Assembly: GCF_000813745.1 (NCBI RefSeq)
Contig: NZ_JWLC01000019.1
Location: 1 to 64,000 of the forward strand
Direction: 5' to 3'
DNA length: 64,000 nucleotides
From: Leisingera sp. ANG-M1
GTDB taxonomy: Bacteria; Pseudomonadota; Alphaproteobacteria; Rhodobacterales; Rhodobacteraceae
Under the pieces are notes generated by a model that saw only the letters and a list, made by a program, of their open reading frames with translations, made no database searches and had not been told where the DNA came from. The position numbers and the translations under genes were made by a program. This document shows positions 25,016 through 33,770 of the stretch, in pieces; the first letter of the stretch is position 1, and every line of letters begins with the position of its first letter.

Positions 25016-27426
25016 CCACCACAAACGCAAATGTCCTGATCATTGGCGGCGGCGCCATGGGGGTGTCACTGATGTACCACCTGGCCAAGGCTGGCTGGAC
25101 CGATGTGGTGCTGACGGAAAAGAACGACCTCACCCACGGCTCCACCTGGCATGCGGCTGGCCTGTGCACCCATTTCGCCCATAACCCGACCATCCAAGAG
25201 CTGCGGGCAACCTCTGTAAGGCTGTACCGGGATATCCTGCCGGAGGAGACCGGCGATACATGCGGCTTCCACCGCTCGGGCGCGATGCGGATCACCTCGA
25301 ACCCAGACCGGATGGATGAGTTTGCCCATGTGGCGGGGCTCAGCCGCTTTACCGGCTATGACCTGCAGATGCTGACGCCGGATGATGTTGAGCGGCTGCA
25401 CCCGCTGGCCCGCACCGAAGGCATCCTTGGAGGGATCTACGAGCCGGACGACGGCCATGTGGACCCCTCGCTGGCGACCAATGCGATGGCCAAGGCGGCG
25501 CGGGCCAATGGCGCCACGATCCTGCGCTACAACCCGGTGTCGTCGATCCGGCGCGAAGACGGCGTTTGGGTGGTGGAGACCGAGAAGACAACCATCCGCG
25601 CGCGTCACCTGGTCAATGCGGCCGGCACCTGGGGTTGGGAAGTGGGGCATATGATGGGGCTCAACATCCCCTCGGTGCCGGTGCTGCACCAGTATCTGGT
25701 GACCGACACTGTGCCTGCGGTGGCGGACCGCATCGCCAAGGGCCTGCCCGAACTGCCGATGATCCGCGATCCGGAGGAAAGCTGGTACGTGCGCCAGGAG
25801 CGCGACGGGCTGATCCTTGGGCCTTACGAGAAAGACGCTCAGCCTTGGTCGATCGACGGCTGCCCGCCGGACTTTGGCGCCGACCTGATGCCGCCGGATC
25901 TGGACCGGGTCGAGCACATCATCATGGCCGCGATGGAGCGCATCCCGGCTCTGGAAACCGGCGGGGTGAAATCGGTGGTGAACGGCCCGATCACCTTTAC
26001 CCCGGATGCCAACCCGCTGATCGGCCCGGCACATGGGCTGGAGAATGCCTGGCTGCTGACCGGCTCGTCGATGGGGGTGATGGAGGGCGGCGGCGCGGGC
26101 TGGTTTCTGGCCCATTGGATGACGCACGGCGCGCCGCCAATGGATGCGCTGGCAGTGGACAGCCGCCGCTTCGGCAGCTGGGCCGACCGTGATTACCGGG
26201 TGGAGAAAGCCATCGAATGCTTTGGCCTGCAGTTTGGCGTGCATTACCCGCATGAGGAACGTCCCGCGGCCCGCGGCAAACGGCTATCGCCGATCCATGA
26301 TCTGATGGTGGAGCGCGGCGCGGTAATGGGCGCGGCTTATGGCTGGGAACGGCCGAATTGGTTTTCGGACAAGCCGGGCGACGAGGCAGTGCCCAGTTTC
26401 CGCCGCTCCAACTGGTTTGAACCGGTGGCGCAGGAATGCCGGACCGTGACTGAATCCGTGGGCCTGGCGGATATGTCGGTGTTCTCGAAATTCGACGTGA
26501 CTGGCCCGGGTGCGCGCGCTTTTGTCGACTCGATCGGCGCCAATCGTACACCCAGGGCAGGGCGGATCGGCCTGACCCACGCTTTGACCCCGGCCGGCGG
26601 GACGCAATCCGAGTTCACGGTCTCGGTTCTGGCCGAAGATCATATCTACCTGACCTGCGCAGCCGCTGCCGAGGAAATGGACGGGGATCTGCTGCGGGCG
26701 CGCTCCGAGGGGTTCGACATAACAATCACCCGGGTGACCGAAGACTTTGGTGTGCTGGGGCTGATGGGCCCGAAATCGCGCGATGTGCTGGCCGGTTTGA
26801 CTGACGCAGACCTTGGCGAAGGTTTCCCCTGGCTGTCCGTGCGCGAGATCACAGTTTCCGGTATTCCGGTGCGCGCTCTGCGGGTGTCTTATGTTGGCGA
26901 GCTGGGCTGGGAACTTCATGTCGCAGCAAGCCGGATGCAAGACCTGTTCCTGGCGCTGGAGGCCGCAGGCAAACCGCACGGGCTGGGCTTCTTTGGCGCC
27001 TATGCGATGAATGCGATGCGGCTGGAGAAGGGTTACCGCGCCTGGGGCGCTGATTTCACCACCGAGCGCACTCCGGCCGAGACCGGCGCGGACTTCATGA
27101 TCAAGATGGATCATGCGTTCACAGGCAAGGAAGCGCTGGCGCAGCGGATGGAGGCGGACGACCGCTGGGACATGGTGTTGCTGGAGGTCGAGGCCAAGGA
27201 TGTGGATCCCTATTATGCCCATGGCGTGCTGCAGGGTGATCGGGTGGTGGGCATTGTAACCTCAGCCGCACATGGCCACCGAACCGGCAAGACACTGGCG
27301 CTGGCCTATCTGCGCGACCGCAGCGCCCGCGAGGGGCTGACGGTGGAATTGCTGGGAGAACGCTTGCCTGCGCGGGTGCTGGAAAAGCCGCCATTTGACC
27401 CGGAGAACAGCCGGTTGAAAGGATAA
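25012..27426 (+). CDS. DMGDH/sarcosine dehydrogenase-like FAD enzyme with GcvT domains (paralogue 2)
   Basis: The 804-residue protein has the same architecture as its upstream neighbour: FAD motif G-G-G-A-M-G at residues 12-17, the covalent-flavin His47 in S-T-W-H-A-A-G, then FAO_M, GCV_T and GCV_T_C. The flanking residues differ clearly from paralogue 1, so this is an old duplication rather than a recent one. Translational coupling by a 4-bp overlap suggests a hetero-oligomer or two consecutive demethylations, for example dimethylglycine to sarcosine to glycine. ATGA coupling fixes the start. Confidence 0.9.
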   Translation: MTTTNANVLIIGGGAMGVSLMYHLAKAGWTDVVLTEKNDLTHGSTWHAAGLCTHFAHNPTIQELRATSVRLYRDILPEETGDTCGFHRSGAMRITSNPDRMDEFAHVAGLSRFTGYDLQMLTPDDVERLHPLARTEGILGGIYEPDDGHVDPSLATNAMAKAARANGATILRYNPVSSIRREDGVWVVETEKTTIRARHLVNAAGTWGWEVGHMMGLNIPSVPVLHQYLVTDTVPAVADRIAKGLPELPMIRDPEESWYVRQERDGLILGPYEKDAQPWSIDGCPPDFGADLMPPDLDRVEHIIMAAMERIPALETGGVKSVVNGPITFTPDANPLIGPAHGLENAWLLTGSSMGVMEGGGAGWFLAHWMTHGAPPMDALAVDSRRFGSWADRDYRVEKAIECFGLQFGVHYPHEERPAARGKRLSPIHDLMVERGAVMGAAYGWERPNWFSDKPGDEAVPSFRRSNWFEPVAQECRTVTESVGLADMSVFSKFDVTGPGARAFVDSIGANRTPRAGRIGLTHALTPAGGTQSEFTVSVLAEDHIYLTCAAAAEEMDGDLLRARSEGFDITITRVTEDFGVLGLMGPKSRDVLAGLTDADLGEGFPWLSVREITVSGIPVRALRVSYVGELGWELHVAASRMQDLFLALEAAGKPHGLGFFGAYAMNAMRLEKGYRAWGADFTTERTPAETGADFMIKMDHAFTGKEALAQRMEADDRWDMVLLEVEAKDVDPYYAHGVLQGDRVVGIVTSAAHGHRTGKTLALAYLRDRSAREGLTVELLGERLPARVLEKPPFDPENSRLKG

Positions 27427-27478
27427 ATCCAGCCTGGTCTGGCGGCTGGCCTCCTGACGGGGTAAAGGTGGGGCTCCC

Positions 27479-27488
27479 TGATATATGA
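27479..27488 (+). promoter_or_regulatory. Candidate GntR (FCD) operator before the regulator gene
   Basis: TGATATATGA, one mismatch from the palindrome TGATATATCA, lies 17 bp before the regulator start. A related TGATATATCT occurs at 32374-32383 in the divergent region of the metabolic genes. Autoregulation is inferred. Confidence 0.35.
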
Positions 27489-27505
27489 ACTGATCGGAGT
27501 CCTGC

Positions 27506-28153
27506 TTGACCGACACAGAAAAGGCCTATGAGGCGTTGGAAGCCATGGTTGTCATCGGCCAGTTGGCCCCCGGCAGCCTGCATACCGAACGCGAGTTGGG
27601 GGAGATGCTGCAGTTGGGCCGCACTCCGGTGCGCGAGGCGTTGCAGAAGCTGGCGCATGAGGGGCTGGTGGAGATCCAATCGCGCCGCGGCATCTTTGTG
27701 CCGCCGGTCAGTGCCGAGGATCAGCAGAAGCTGCTCAGGGTGCGCCGGGCGGTTGAGGCGCTTTGTGTCGAGTCCGCCTGCGAGAATGCCACCGAGGCAC
27801 AGCGCCAAGCGATGGCTGCGCTGGCCGCCGCAATGCCGGAAGCTGCGCAGAATGTCGGCAACCGAACCGATTTCCTGGCCAGTCTGCGCGCGGCCCATCT
27901 GGCCCTGACAGACGCCGCCGAGAATCCGTTCCTGTTACGCGCCATGCGCCCGGTGCAGGGGCTGTCGCGGCGGTTCTGGTTTTTTCACGCCACCTTTGAG
28001 GATTACCAGAAGGCCGCTGCGCTGCATGCCGCGGTGCTTGAGGCGGTGAGCCGCGGCGACAAGGCCGCGGCAGGCGCGGCCTCGCATGCGTTGATCGACT
28101 ATCTGGAAGGCTTCACCCAGGCCACACGCGGCCTGCGTCCGGCGGCGGGGTAG
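27506..28153 (+). CDS. GntR family transcriptional regulator, FCD type (FadR/VanR-like)
   Basis: The 215-residue protein has an N-terminal wHTH over residues 1-70 (L-H-T-E-R-E-L-G-E-M-L, then R-T-P-V-R-E-A-L-Q-K-L) and an FCD ligand-binding domain (about residues 80-205) with metal-site histidines such as A-H-L-A-L. FCD regulators sense small organic acids. The TTG at 27506 follows CGGAGT. Although it reads in the same direction as the DMGDH-like pair, its candidate operator sites point to control of itself and of the enolase-superfamily/BCCT genes. Confidence 0.88.
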   Translation: MTDTEKAYEALEAMVVIGQLAPGSLHTERELGEMLQLGRTPVREALQKLAHEGLVEIQSRRGIFVPPVSAEDQQKLLRVRRAVEALCVESACENATEAQRQAMAALAAAMPEAAQNVGNRTDFLASLRAAHLALTDAAENPFLLRAMRPVQGLSRRFWFFHATFEDYQKAAALHAAVLEAVSRGDKAAAGAASHALIDYLEGFTQATRGLRPAAG

Positions 28154-28155
28154 GG

Positions 28156-29292
28156 TTAGGGACGGAAGGCCTCGATCCGCTCCCAGTCGATGCGCATGCC
28201 AAGGCCCGGCGCTTCGGGCACCGGCAGGTGGCCGTCCGCGTCAAAACGGATGTCCTCGCGGGTCACCGCCCACCGCAGCGGTGAGTTCGAGGTGGAGAAC
28301 TCGGCCATCTCCAGCGGATCGCGGCTGGCCAGCACATGCAGGTTTGCGGCCAGCGTCAGGTTGGAGTTCCAGCCATGCGGCGCGATCCTTGTGCAGCCAT
28401 TGCGCGCCGCCATTGCCTGCAGCTTGACCAGCCCGGTCAGCCCGCCGATGTGCGACAGGTCGGGTTGGGCGATGTCGACAATGCCGGCTTCAAAGAATGG
28501 CCGCCACTCCAGCGGCGCGGTGAGGCCCAGATCACCCACCCCCACCGGCAATCCGCAGCCCTTGAGTAGCGCGTGACCGTCGATGTCATCCAGCGGTAAG
28601 GGCGCCTCCAGCCAGTGGATGCCGCAATCATGCAGCACCGGCAGCATCCGGTTCACGTCCTCGACCGTGTCAAAGGCGGTGATGGCGTCGACCATCAGCG
28701 GGAAATCCTTGCCCAGATGGTCCCGGGCGGTGCGGATCAGCAGCTCGGCCAGCGCCGGGTCCTCGTGCCAGAATCGGTCGGCAGCGATCTTGATGCCAAC
28801 AGGGTTATAGGCGGCAACCGCGCGGTCCAGCTTGCGCCGTGCGTCATCTGGGCAGCGGCCGAGCGGGTAGATGGTGACATAGCCGGGCACCCGGCTGTGC
28901 TTGCGCCCGCCCAGCAGTTCGGAGACGGATTTGCCCTCGGCCTTGCCCTTCAGATCCCAGAGCGCGATGTCGATGCCGGAGATCGCATGCATCACCAGCC
29001 CGCGGCGGCCGATGAAGCTGGTCTGCTCCAGCATGTCCTGCCAGCGGGCTTCAATATCCGAGGCGTCCTTGCCGATCAGGATTTCGCGCAGGCCCCGCTG
29101 CAGCGGCGAGCGGGTCGGGGCGGAGATGATCGCGTTGGCGATCGAGGGGATGGTGTCGATTTCGGCAATGCCCATCAGCCCGTCATCGGTGCTGATCCGG
29201 ATCAGGCAGGTGGAATAGGCCGTGTCATGCGCGTCCTGGCCGTCGGGCTTGGCCGCGTAAAGTTCGATGACGCCGATGTCGGTGATGCGCAT
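28156..29292 (-). CDS. Mandelate racemase/muconate lactonizing enzyme family protein (enolase superfamily) 1
   Basis: The 378-residue protein has the capping domain plus barrel of the enolase superfamily. Candidate catalytic residues are Lys168 (G-I-K-I-A), metal ligands Asp202, Glu229 (W-L-E-A-P) and Asp254 in place of the usual third Glu, Asp278, and His306 (A-P-H-G-W) forming the His-Asp dyad of the mandelate racemase subgroup. Members dehydrate acid sugars or epimerise/racemise carboxylates. It lies downstream of a BCCT transporter gene on the same strand, 56 bp away with a hairpin in between. Substrate unknown; racemisation or epimerisation of a betaine, or dehydration of a hydroxy acid, is possible. 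Confidence 0.85.
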   Translation of the reverse strand: MRITDIGVIELYAAKPDGQDAHDTAYSTCLIRISTDDGLMGIAEIDTIPSIANAIISAPTRSPLQRGLREILIGKDASDIEARWQDMLEQTSFIGRRGLVMHAISGIDIALWDLKGKAEGKSVSELLGGRKHSRVPGYVTIYPLGRCPDDARRKLDRAVAAYNPVGIKIAADRFWHEDPALAELLIRTARDHLGKDFPLMVDAITAFDTVEDVNRMLPVLHDCGIHWLEAPLPLDDIDGHALLKGCGLPVGVGDLGLTAPLEWRPFFEAGIVDIAQPDLSHIGGLTGLVKLQAMAARNGCTRIAPHGWNSNLTLAANLHVLASRDPLEMAEFSTSNSPLRWAVTREDIRFDADGHLPVPEAPGLGMRIDWERIEAFRP

Positions 29293-29315
29293 GGGGGTAT
29301 CTTTCGAAAAGGTCG

Positions 29316-29337
29316 CGGGCGGTCCGAAGGCCGCCCG
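29316..29337 (-). terminator. Intercistronic hairpin, possible partial terminator
   Basis: CGGGCGGTC-CGAA-GGCCGCCCG (one G-U pair) lies between the BCCT gene and the downstream enolase-superfamily gene. On the - strand it is followed within a few bases by CCTTTT, so it may attenuate read-through. Confidence 0.4.
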
Positions 29338-29348
29338 GTTATCTTAGC

Positions 29349-30887
29349 TCATTCGGCCGGCTGAACGGCTTTTTGCGCTGCAGCCTGCGCCTGAGGCGCG
29401 GTGCCCTTCAGGTCGCGGATGAAGCTCAGCACCATCACCAGCAAGAGAACGATCATCGGCAGCGCGGTAATAACCGAGGCGCTTTGCACCGACTTCAGGC
29501 CGCCGACAAACATCAGCGCCATCGGCAAGAGCGCCACTGCAAAGGCCCAGAACAGGCGGTTCCAGCGCGCCGGGTGCTGATCCTCTTCCAGGTTCTGGCT
29601 GGTCACCGCGGCCAGGGTGTATGAGGCGGAGTCGAAGGTGGTGGCCAGGTAAACCAGCGCCACAATGCAGAAGACAGCAACCATCACGCCGGAGAGCGGC
29701 AGGGTGGCGATCACGTTGATGATGGTCGCCGGGCCGCCGTTTTCGCCGAGCGATTTGGTAACGTCATAGGCGCCGGTCAGCTCCAGATCCATCGCGTAGT
29801 TGCCGAGGATGGCAAAGTAGACCGCGCAGCCCGCGGTGCCGAAGAACAGCATGCCGCCGATCAGCCCGCGGATCGTGCGCCCGCGCGAAATCTTGGCCAC
29901 GAACAGCCCCATGAACGGGGCATAGACGATCCACCAGGCCCAGTAGAAGATGGTCCAGCCCTCGGGGAAGCCCGACTGGGTGACCGGGTCGGTCCAGGTG
30001 TTGAGGCGGACAAAGTTCTGCAGCATCAGGCCGATGGCATTGGTGCCGGTCTTGATCATGAAGGCGGTGGGGCCGACGATCAGCACAAAGGCCAAGAGCG
30101 CCAGGGCCAGGCCGGTGTTGAGGTTGGACAGGAGCTTGATGCCCTTTTCCAGGCCGGACCAGACGCTTACCGCAAAGATCGCGGTGCAGGCCAGGAGCAC
30201 GGTCAGTTTCAGGCCGAAGCTGTCCTCGATCCCGGTCAGATGGGTGACGCCGGCCGCGATCAATGGGGTGCCGAGGCCTAGCGAGGTGCCCGCCGCGCCC
30301 AAGAGGCCGAACATGAAGATGATATCGATCAGCTTGCCCAGCGGGCCGTCGACCAGACCGCCCAGGAAGCCGCGGCACACCTCGGAGATCTTCAGCACGT
30401 GGATGCCGCGCACATAATAGCTGTAAGCGATGATCACGGTGGGCACCGCATAGAAGGCCCAGGCGGTCACGCCCCAGTGGAAGATGCCGTACATTGCCGC
30501 CCATTCGGCGGCGCGTTCGCTGCGGGCCTCGATGCCCAGCGGGGGCGAGTTGTAGTAGTAGTTCCACTCGATCACCGACCAGTAGAGGATGCCGGAGGCG
30601 ATACCTGCGCAGAACAGCATCGCTGCCCAACTGAAGGTCGAGAAATCGGGGGTGTGCTCGCCCAGGCGGGTGCGGCCGTGCTGGCCGAACGCCAGCCAGC
30701 TCAGGAACACCAGCGAACCAAGTCCGGCCCACAGGTAGGTCACGCCAAAGGTCTTGGTCATGAAGTTGAACAGATCGCCCAGCACGGCGCCGCTGGCGTC
30801 GGGCCAGAGGATCAGCGGAACGCAGATTGCGAACAGGGCTATGAACGTCGCCGCAAAGGTGATGCGGTCGAGCTTGGGGGTCGGCAT
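29349..30887 (-). CDS. BCCT family betaine/carnitine/choline transporter (CaiT-like)
   Basis: The 512-residue protein has about 12 transmembrane helices. The stretch G-F-P-E-G-W-T-I-F-Y-W-A-W-W followed by I-S-R-G-R-T-I-R (about residues 303-335) is the BCCT substrate/ion region and closely recalls E. coli CaiT. P-E/D-F-S-T-x-S-W near residue 80 is also shared. BCCT proteins import or exchange quaternary ammonium compounds such as carnitine and glycine betaine. It lacks the long N- or C-terminal osmosensing extensions of BetP, so a catabolic rather than osmotic role is likely. GGGAGGAGAAACC precedes the ATG. It lies between an FAD oxidoreductase gene and an enolase-superfamily gene on the same strand. 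Confidence 0.93.
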   Translation of the reverse strand: MPTPKLDRITFAATFIALFAICVPLILWPDASGAVLGDLFNFMTKTFGVTYLWAGLGSLVFLSWLAFGQHGRTRLGEHTPDFSTFSWAAMLFCAGIASGILYWSVIEWNYYYNSPPLGIEARSERAAEWAAMYGIFHWGVTAWAFYAVPTVIIAYSYYVRGIHVLKISEVCRGFLGGLVDGPLGKLIDIIFMFGLLGAAGTSLGLGTPLIAAGVTHLTGIEDSFGLKLTVLLACTAIFAVSVWSGLEKGIKLLSNLNTGLALALLAFVLIVGPTAFMIKTGTNAIGLMLQNFVRLNTWTDPVTQSGFPEGWTIFYWAWWIVYAPFMGLFVAKISRGRTIRGLIGGMLFFGTAGCAVYFAILGNYAMDLELTGAYDVTKSLGENGGPATIINVIATLPLSGVMVAVFCIVALVYLATTFDSASYTLAAVTSQNLEEDQHPARWNRLFWAFAVALLPMALMFVGGLKSVQSASVITALPMIVLLLVMVLSFIRDLKGTAPQAQAAAQKAVQPAE

Positions 30888-30938
30888 AAGGTTTCTCCTC
30901 CCTAATGCGCGTTTCGGGGATGGGGGTAGAGGGCGCCG

Positions 30939-32303
30939 TTACAGGCGTGCGCCCTCCTGGTTCAGCAGGGTGCGGATGTCGGCGCCCTGAATGTCGCGGA
31001 TGGCGATGTTTTCCTTGATGGAAAGGTCCGCAGCCAGCGCCGCGGCGTGGCCGTAACCGAAGCACTGTGCCGTCACCCGGGCCGAGGCCAGGGCCTCATG
31101 CTCAGCCGACAGGCAGCGGCCCGCCACGATGATGTTCTCGCCCTTCACCGGCACCAGGGTGCCATAGGGGATTTCGTAGGTATCATCGAACAGCCATTCG
31201 ACCTTGGGCTTGGTGCCCGCGTGCAGCTCGATCGGCCAGGGCGAGCGGGCGATGGCGTCGGCGGATTTGGCGCGGCCCAGCACGTCGTCATTGGTCAGCG
31301 TGGCGATGCCGGTGACGGTGCGGGTCTGGCGGATGCCGATCTCGACGCCGGTGTCGTTCACGTAGCCCTCTTCGCAGCCGGGGATGTGGCGGCGCAGGAA
31401 GTCGGCGTATTCGCGCACCTGCAGGCGGGCGACCAGCTCGCCCTCGGAGTGATCCACCGGATTGGTCACATCGAGGTCGCGGCCGTCGAAACCGAGGATG
31501 CGGGTGGCGTTGACCATCAGCTCGCCGGGGCGGGTGGTCGGGAAAATCCAGATCTTCTTGCGCGGCAGGCGGGCACCTTCGGGGTCGGCAGCGATCAGCT
31601 GGTCGATCACCTTTTGCGGGCTGATGGTGTCTTCGCCCCAATATTCGCTGAAGCGGTCCACATCGATGCCGCCCATCCGGAAAATCATCGTCGGGTTCTG
31701 GATCGCGCCGTTGTTGCCCTTGGTGGTCTTAAAGCCTGCGCGGTGGATCACGTCGCCGTCGCCTGATGCATCGATGATCCGCTTGGCACGGACCTGCGCC
31801 AGGCCGGATTTCGAGTTGACGATGACGCCGCCAAAGGCATCGCCCTCCATCAGCACGCCAACGACTTGGGAGTGGTAGAGGATCTGTACGCCGGCCTCGC
31901 ACAGGAAACCGTCGGCGACCTCGCGCCAGACCAGCGGGTCGTGGGTGACGGTGAAGGTCTTGCCATAGCGCTGCGGGCCGCTGACGCCATTGCGGCTCTC
32001 AAGCGCGGCGCGGAATTTCTCGGCCCAGCCGAAGATCACCTGTTCGGGCGCTGCCTTTTCGTTTTCTGTCGACAGGAACATGCCGCAGATGGTGCCCGAG
32101 AGACCCGCCACCGCGCCGCCGCCGCAGAAGCCGTAGCGCTCGATCAGCAGCACCGAGCGGCCCTTGCGGCCCAGGGTCTCGGCCGCGGCAACACCGGCCG
32201 CGCCGCCGCCGACCACAACAACGTCGACATCGGCAAACACCGGCAGGCCGCTTCCGGCCTGCTCAACATAGGTGCGCTGCCACTGGCTCTCAAACTCACT
32301 CAT
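30939..32303 (-). CDS. FAD-dependent oxidoreductase (PF12831-like)
   Basis: The 454-residue protein has an FAD Rossmann motif G-G-G-A-A-G at residues 32-37, I-D-A-S-G-D-G-D (second FAD motif near residue 175), G-I-R-Q-T-R, and a C-terminal V-A-G-R-C-L-S segment. This is the pattern of the FAD_oxidored family, of which many members are uncharacterised dehydrogenases or reductases of sugar- or carboxylate-like compounds. The ATG at 32303 follows GGGAGAG; an in-frame ATG at 32369 is rejected for lack of a site. It heads the BCCT/enolase-superfamily operon, divergent from the second enolase-superfamily gene. Confidence 0.85.
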   Translation of the reverse strand: MSEFESQWQRTYVEQAGSGLPVFADVDVVVVGGGAAGVAAAETLGRKGRSVLLIERYGFCGGGAVAGLSGTICGMFLSTENEKAAPEQVIFGWAEKFRAALESRNGVSGPQRYGKTFTVTHDPLVWREVADGFLCEAGVQILYHSQVVGVLMEGDAFGGVIVNSKSGLAQVRAKRIIDASGDGDVIHRAGFKTTKGNNGAIQNPTMIFRMGGIDVDRFSEYWGEDTISPQKVIDQLIAADPEGARLPRKKIWIFPTTRPGELMVNATRILGFDGRDLDVTNPVDHSEGELVARLQVREYADFLRRHIPGCEEGYVNDTGVEIGIRQTRTVTGIATLTNDDVLGRAKSADAIARSPWPIELHAGTKPKVEWLFDDTYEIPYGTLVPVKGENIIVAGRCLSAEHEALASARVTAQCFGYGHAAALAADLSIKENIAIRDIQGADIRTLLNQEGARL

Positions 32304-32373
32304 CGGGCTCTCCCTGGCTTGCATCCGGGGCCATTGGGCCCGCCGGACAGGTTGGATCAATTGGCGCATTAAC

Positions 32374-32383
32374 TGATATATCT
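32374..32383 (+). promoter_or_regulatory. Candidate GntR (FCD) operator in the divergent region
   Basis: TGATATATCT contains the perfect palindrome GATATATC, flanked by AA and TT at symmetric distance. It lies in the 166-bp divergent region between the FAD oxidoreductase operon and the second enolase-superfamily gene, and shares TGATATAT with the site upstream of the GntR regulator gene. Confidence 0.4.
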
Positions 32384-32469
32384 ATTGATGGGCAAGATGT
32401 TTTGTCATAATTGGAAAGCGCGCCCCAGCGGCGCACCAGGTTCACCATGCCGCATGTGAGGGCGCGTAA

Positions 32470-33612
32470 ATGACTGAAATGACAGAAGATCGTTTTGGCA
32501 GGATCGAGAGAATCCAGGTCTATGTCGTGAAGACCGGGATCCCGAAATTCTCCTGGTCGCCGACCATGCCGGCGCTGCTGACCACCAATACCATCGCCCG
32601 AATCACCACCTCGGACGGCTACGAGGGGGCAGGCGGCGTATTCTCCTGCACCGAGCATGATTTCGACCGCGCCGTGGCCGAGGGCATGCGGCCGCTGTTG
32701 AAGGGCCTCCTGGGCCGCCAGGCGCTGCGGCGCGAGGACATCTGGAAATGGATGCAGCTGCGCCGCCTGTCGATCCCCAACACCTCAATAGCCGGGCTGG
32801 ACATCGCGATGTGGGATCTGGCCGCGAAACGCGCCGACATGCCGCTCTATATGTTCCTTGGCGGCGCCCGCGACCGGGTCAAGGCCTATGCTTCAATGCA
32901 GGTGTTCGACGGGCCGGAACCCTATGTCGATCACATCAGCGAGCTGCAGGAGCAGGGATTTTCCGCCTTCAAGTTCCACTACAAATGCGAGCCGGATGCC
33001 GACATCGAAATGATGCGCCGGGTGCATGAGGCACATGGCGGCAAAGGGCTCGACTTCATGTTCGACGCTGATGCCTACTACAGCCACAAGGGCGCGCTGA
33101 AAGTGGCCCGGGCGATGTATGAAATGGGCTATGTCTGGCTGGAGGCGCCGTTCCCGGATCACGATCTGGACGGCTACCGCGAGCTGCGCCGCCGTACAGA
33201 ACTGCCGATCCTGCCGGGCGGCAATACCATCGTCGACCTGCCCAGCATCGCCCATGCCATGCGGCACGATTGCTGGGACGGGGTGCGTATCGATGCAACC
33301 ACCGCAGGGGGCATCACGCCCTCGCGCAAGGTGATGGCGCTGGCCGAGGCCAACAACTTCAACGTCGAATTCCAAAGCTGGGGCTGCGCCCTGTCGATGG
33401 CCGCCAACATGCATCTGATGCTGGCGCATGATAACTGCGACTATTTCGAGATGCCGGTGCCATATGCCGATTTCCAGGTCGACGCGCTGGGACGGATCGA
33501 AGTGGACAGCGAAGGCTATGTGAATGCGTCCTCGCTGCCGGGTCTGGGGCTGGAAATCGACTGGGACGCGGTCGAGGACATGACAATTTTCAAGATCGAT
33601 GTGCATGAGTGA
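32470..33612 (+). CDS. Mandelate racemase/muconate lactonizing enzyme family protein (enolase superfamily) 2
   Basis: The 380-residue protein has capping domain and barrel. The second-strand motif is K-F-H (Lys168, His170), metal ligands are Asp199 and Glu225 (W-L-E-A-P), and the third ligand position is Asn252 (P-G-G-N) rather than Glu; Asn at this place is known in the glucarate dehydratase group. Asp275 is present, but the usual seventh-strand His is absent (V-E-F-Q-S-W-G, Glu300). It is therefore a different enzyme from the one at 28156, probably a dehydratase or epimerase acting with it. It diverges from the FAD oxidoreductase-BCCT operon and shares the candidate GntR site. Confidence 0.85.
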   Translation: MTEMTEDRFGRIERIQVYVVKTGIPKFSWSPTMPALLTTNTIARITTSDGYEGAGGVFSCTEHDFDRAVAEGMRPLLKGLLGRQALRREDIWKWMQLRRLSIPNTSIAGLDIAMWDLAAKRADMPLYMFLGGARDRVKAYASMQVFDGPEPYVDHISELQEQGFSAFKFHYKCEPDADIEMMRRVHEAHGGKGLDFMFDADAYYSHKGALKVARAMYEMGYVWLEAPFPDHDLDGYRELRRRTELPILPGGNTIVDLPSIAHAMRHDCWDGVRIDATTAGGITPSRKVMALAEANNFNVEFQSWGCALSMAANMHLMLAHDNCDYFEMPVPYADFQVDALGRIEVDSEGYVNASSLPGLGLEIDWDAVEDMTIFKIDVHE

Positions 33613-33624
33613 ACGGCACCAGGG

Positions 33625-33653
33625 AAGGCGGAGCTGACCAGCGGCTTCGCCTT
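33625..33653 (+). terminator. Weak hairpin after the second enolase-superfamily gene
   Basis: AAGGCGGAGC pairs with GCTTCGCCTT (one G-U pair) around a 9-nt loop, 13 bp after the stop. It is followed by ATAAAC rather than a T-tract, so termination would be weak or factor-dependent. Confidence 0.4.
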
Positions 33654-33770
33654 ATAAACATGGCAAAACACCGGAGACTGAAAGAGGAGCGTCATTCCTG
33701 CCGCAAACGTGCCTGATTAGGGGCGTGCAACCTGCTGATTTGGAACAGCCTGGCAGAGAGGAATGCGCAT

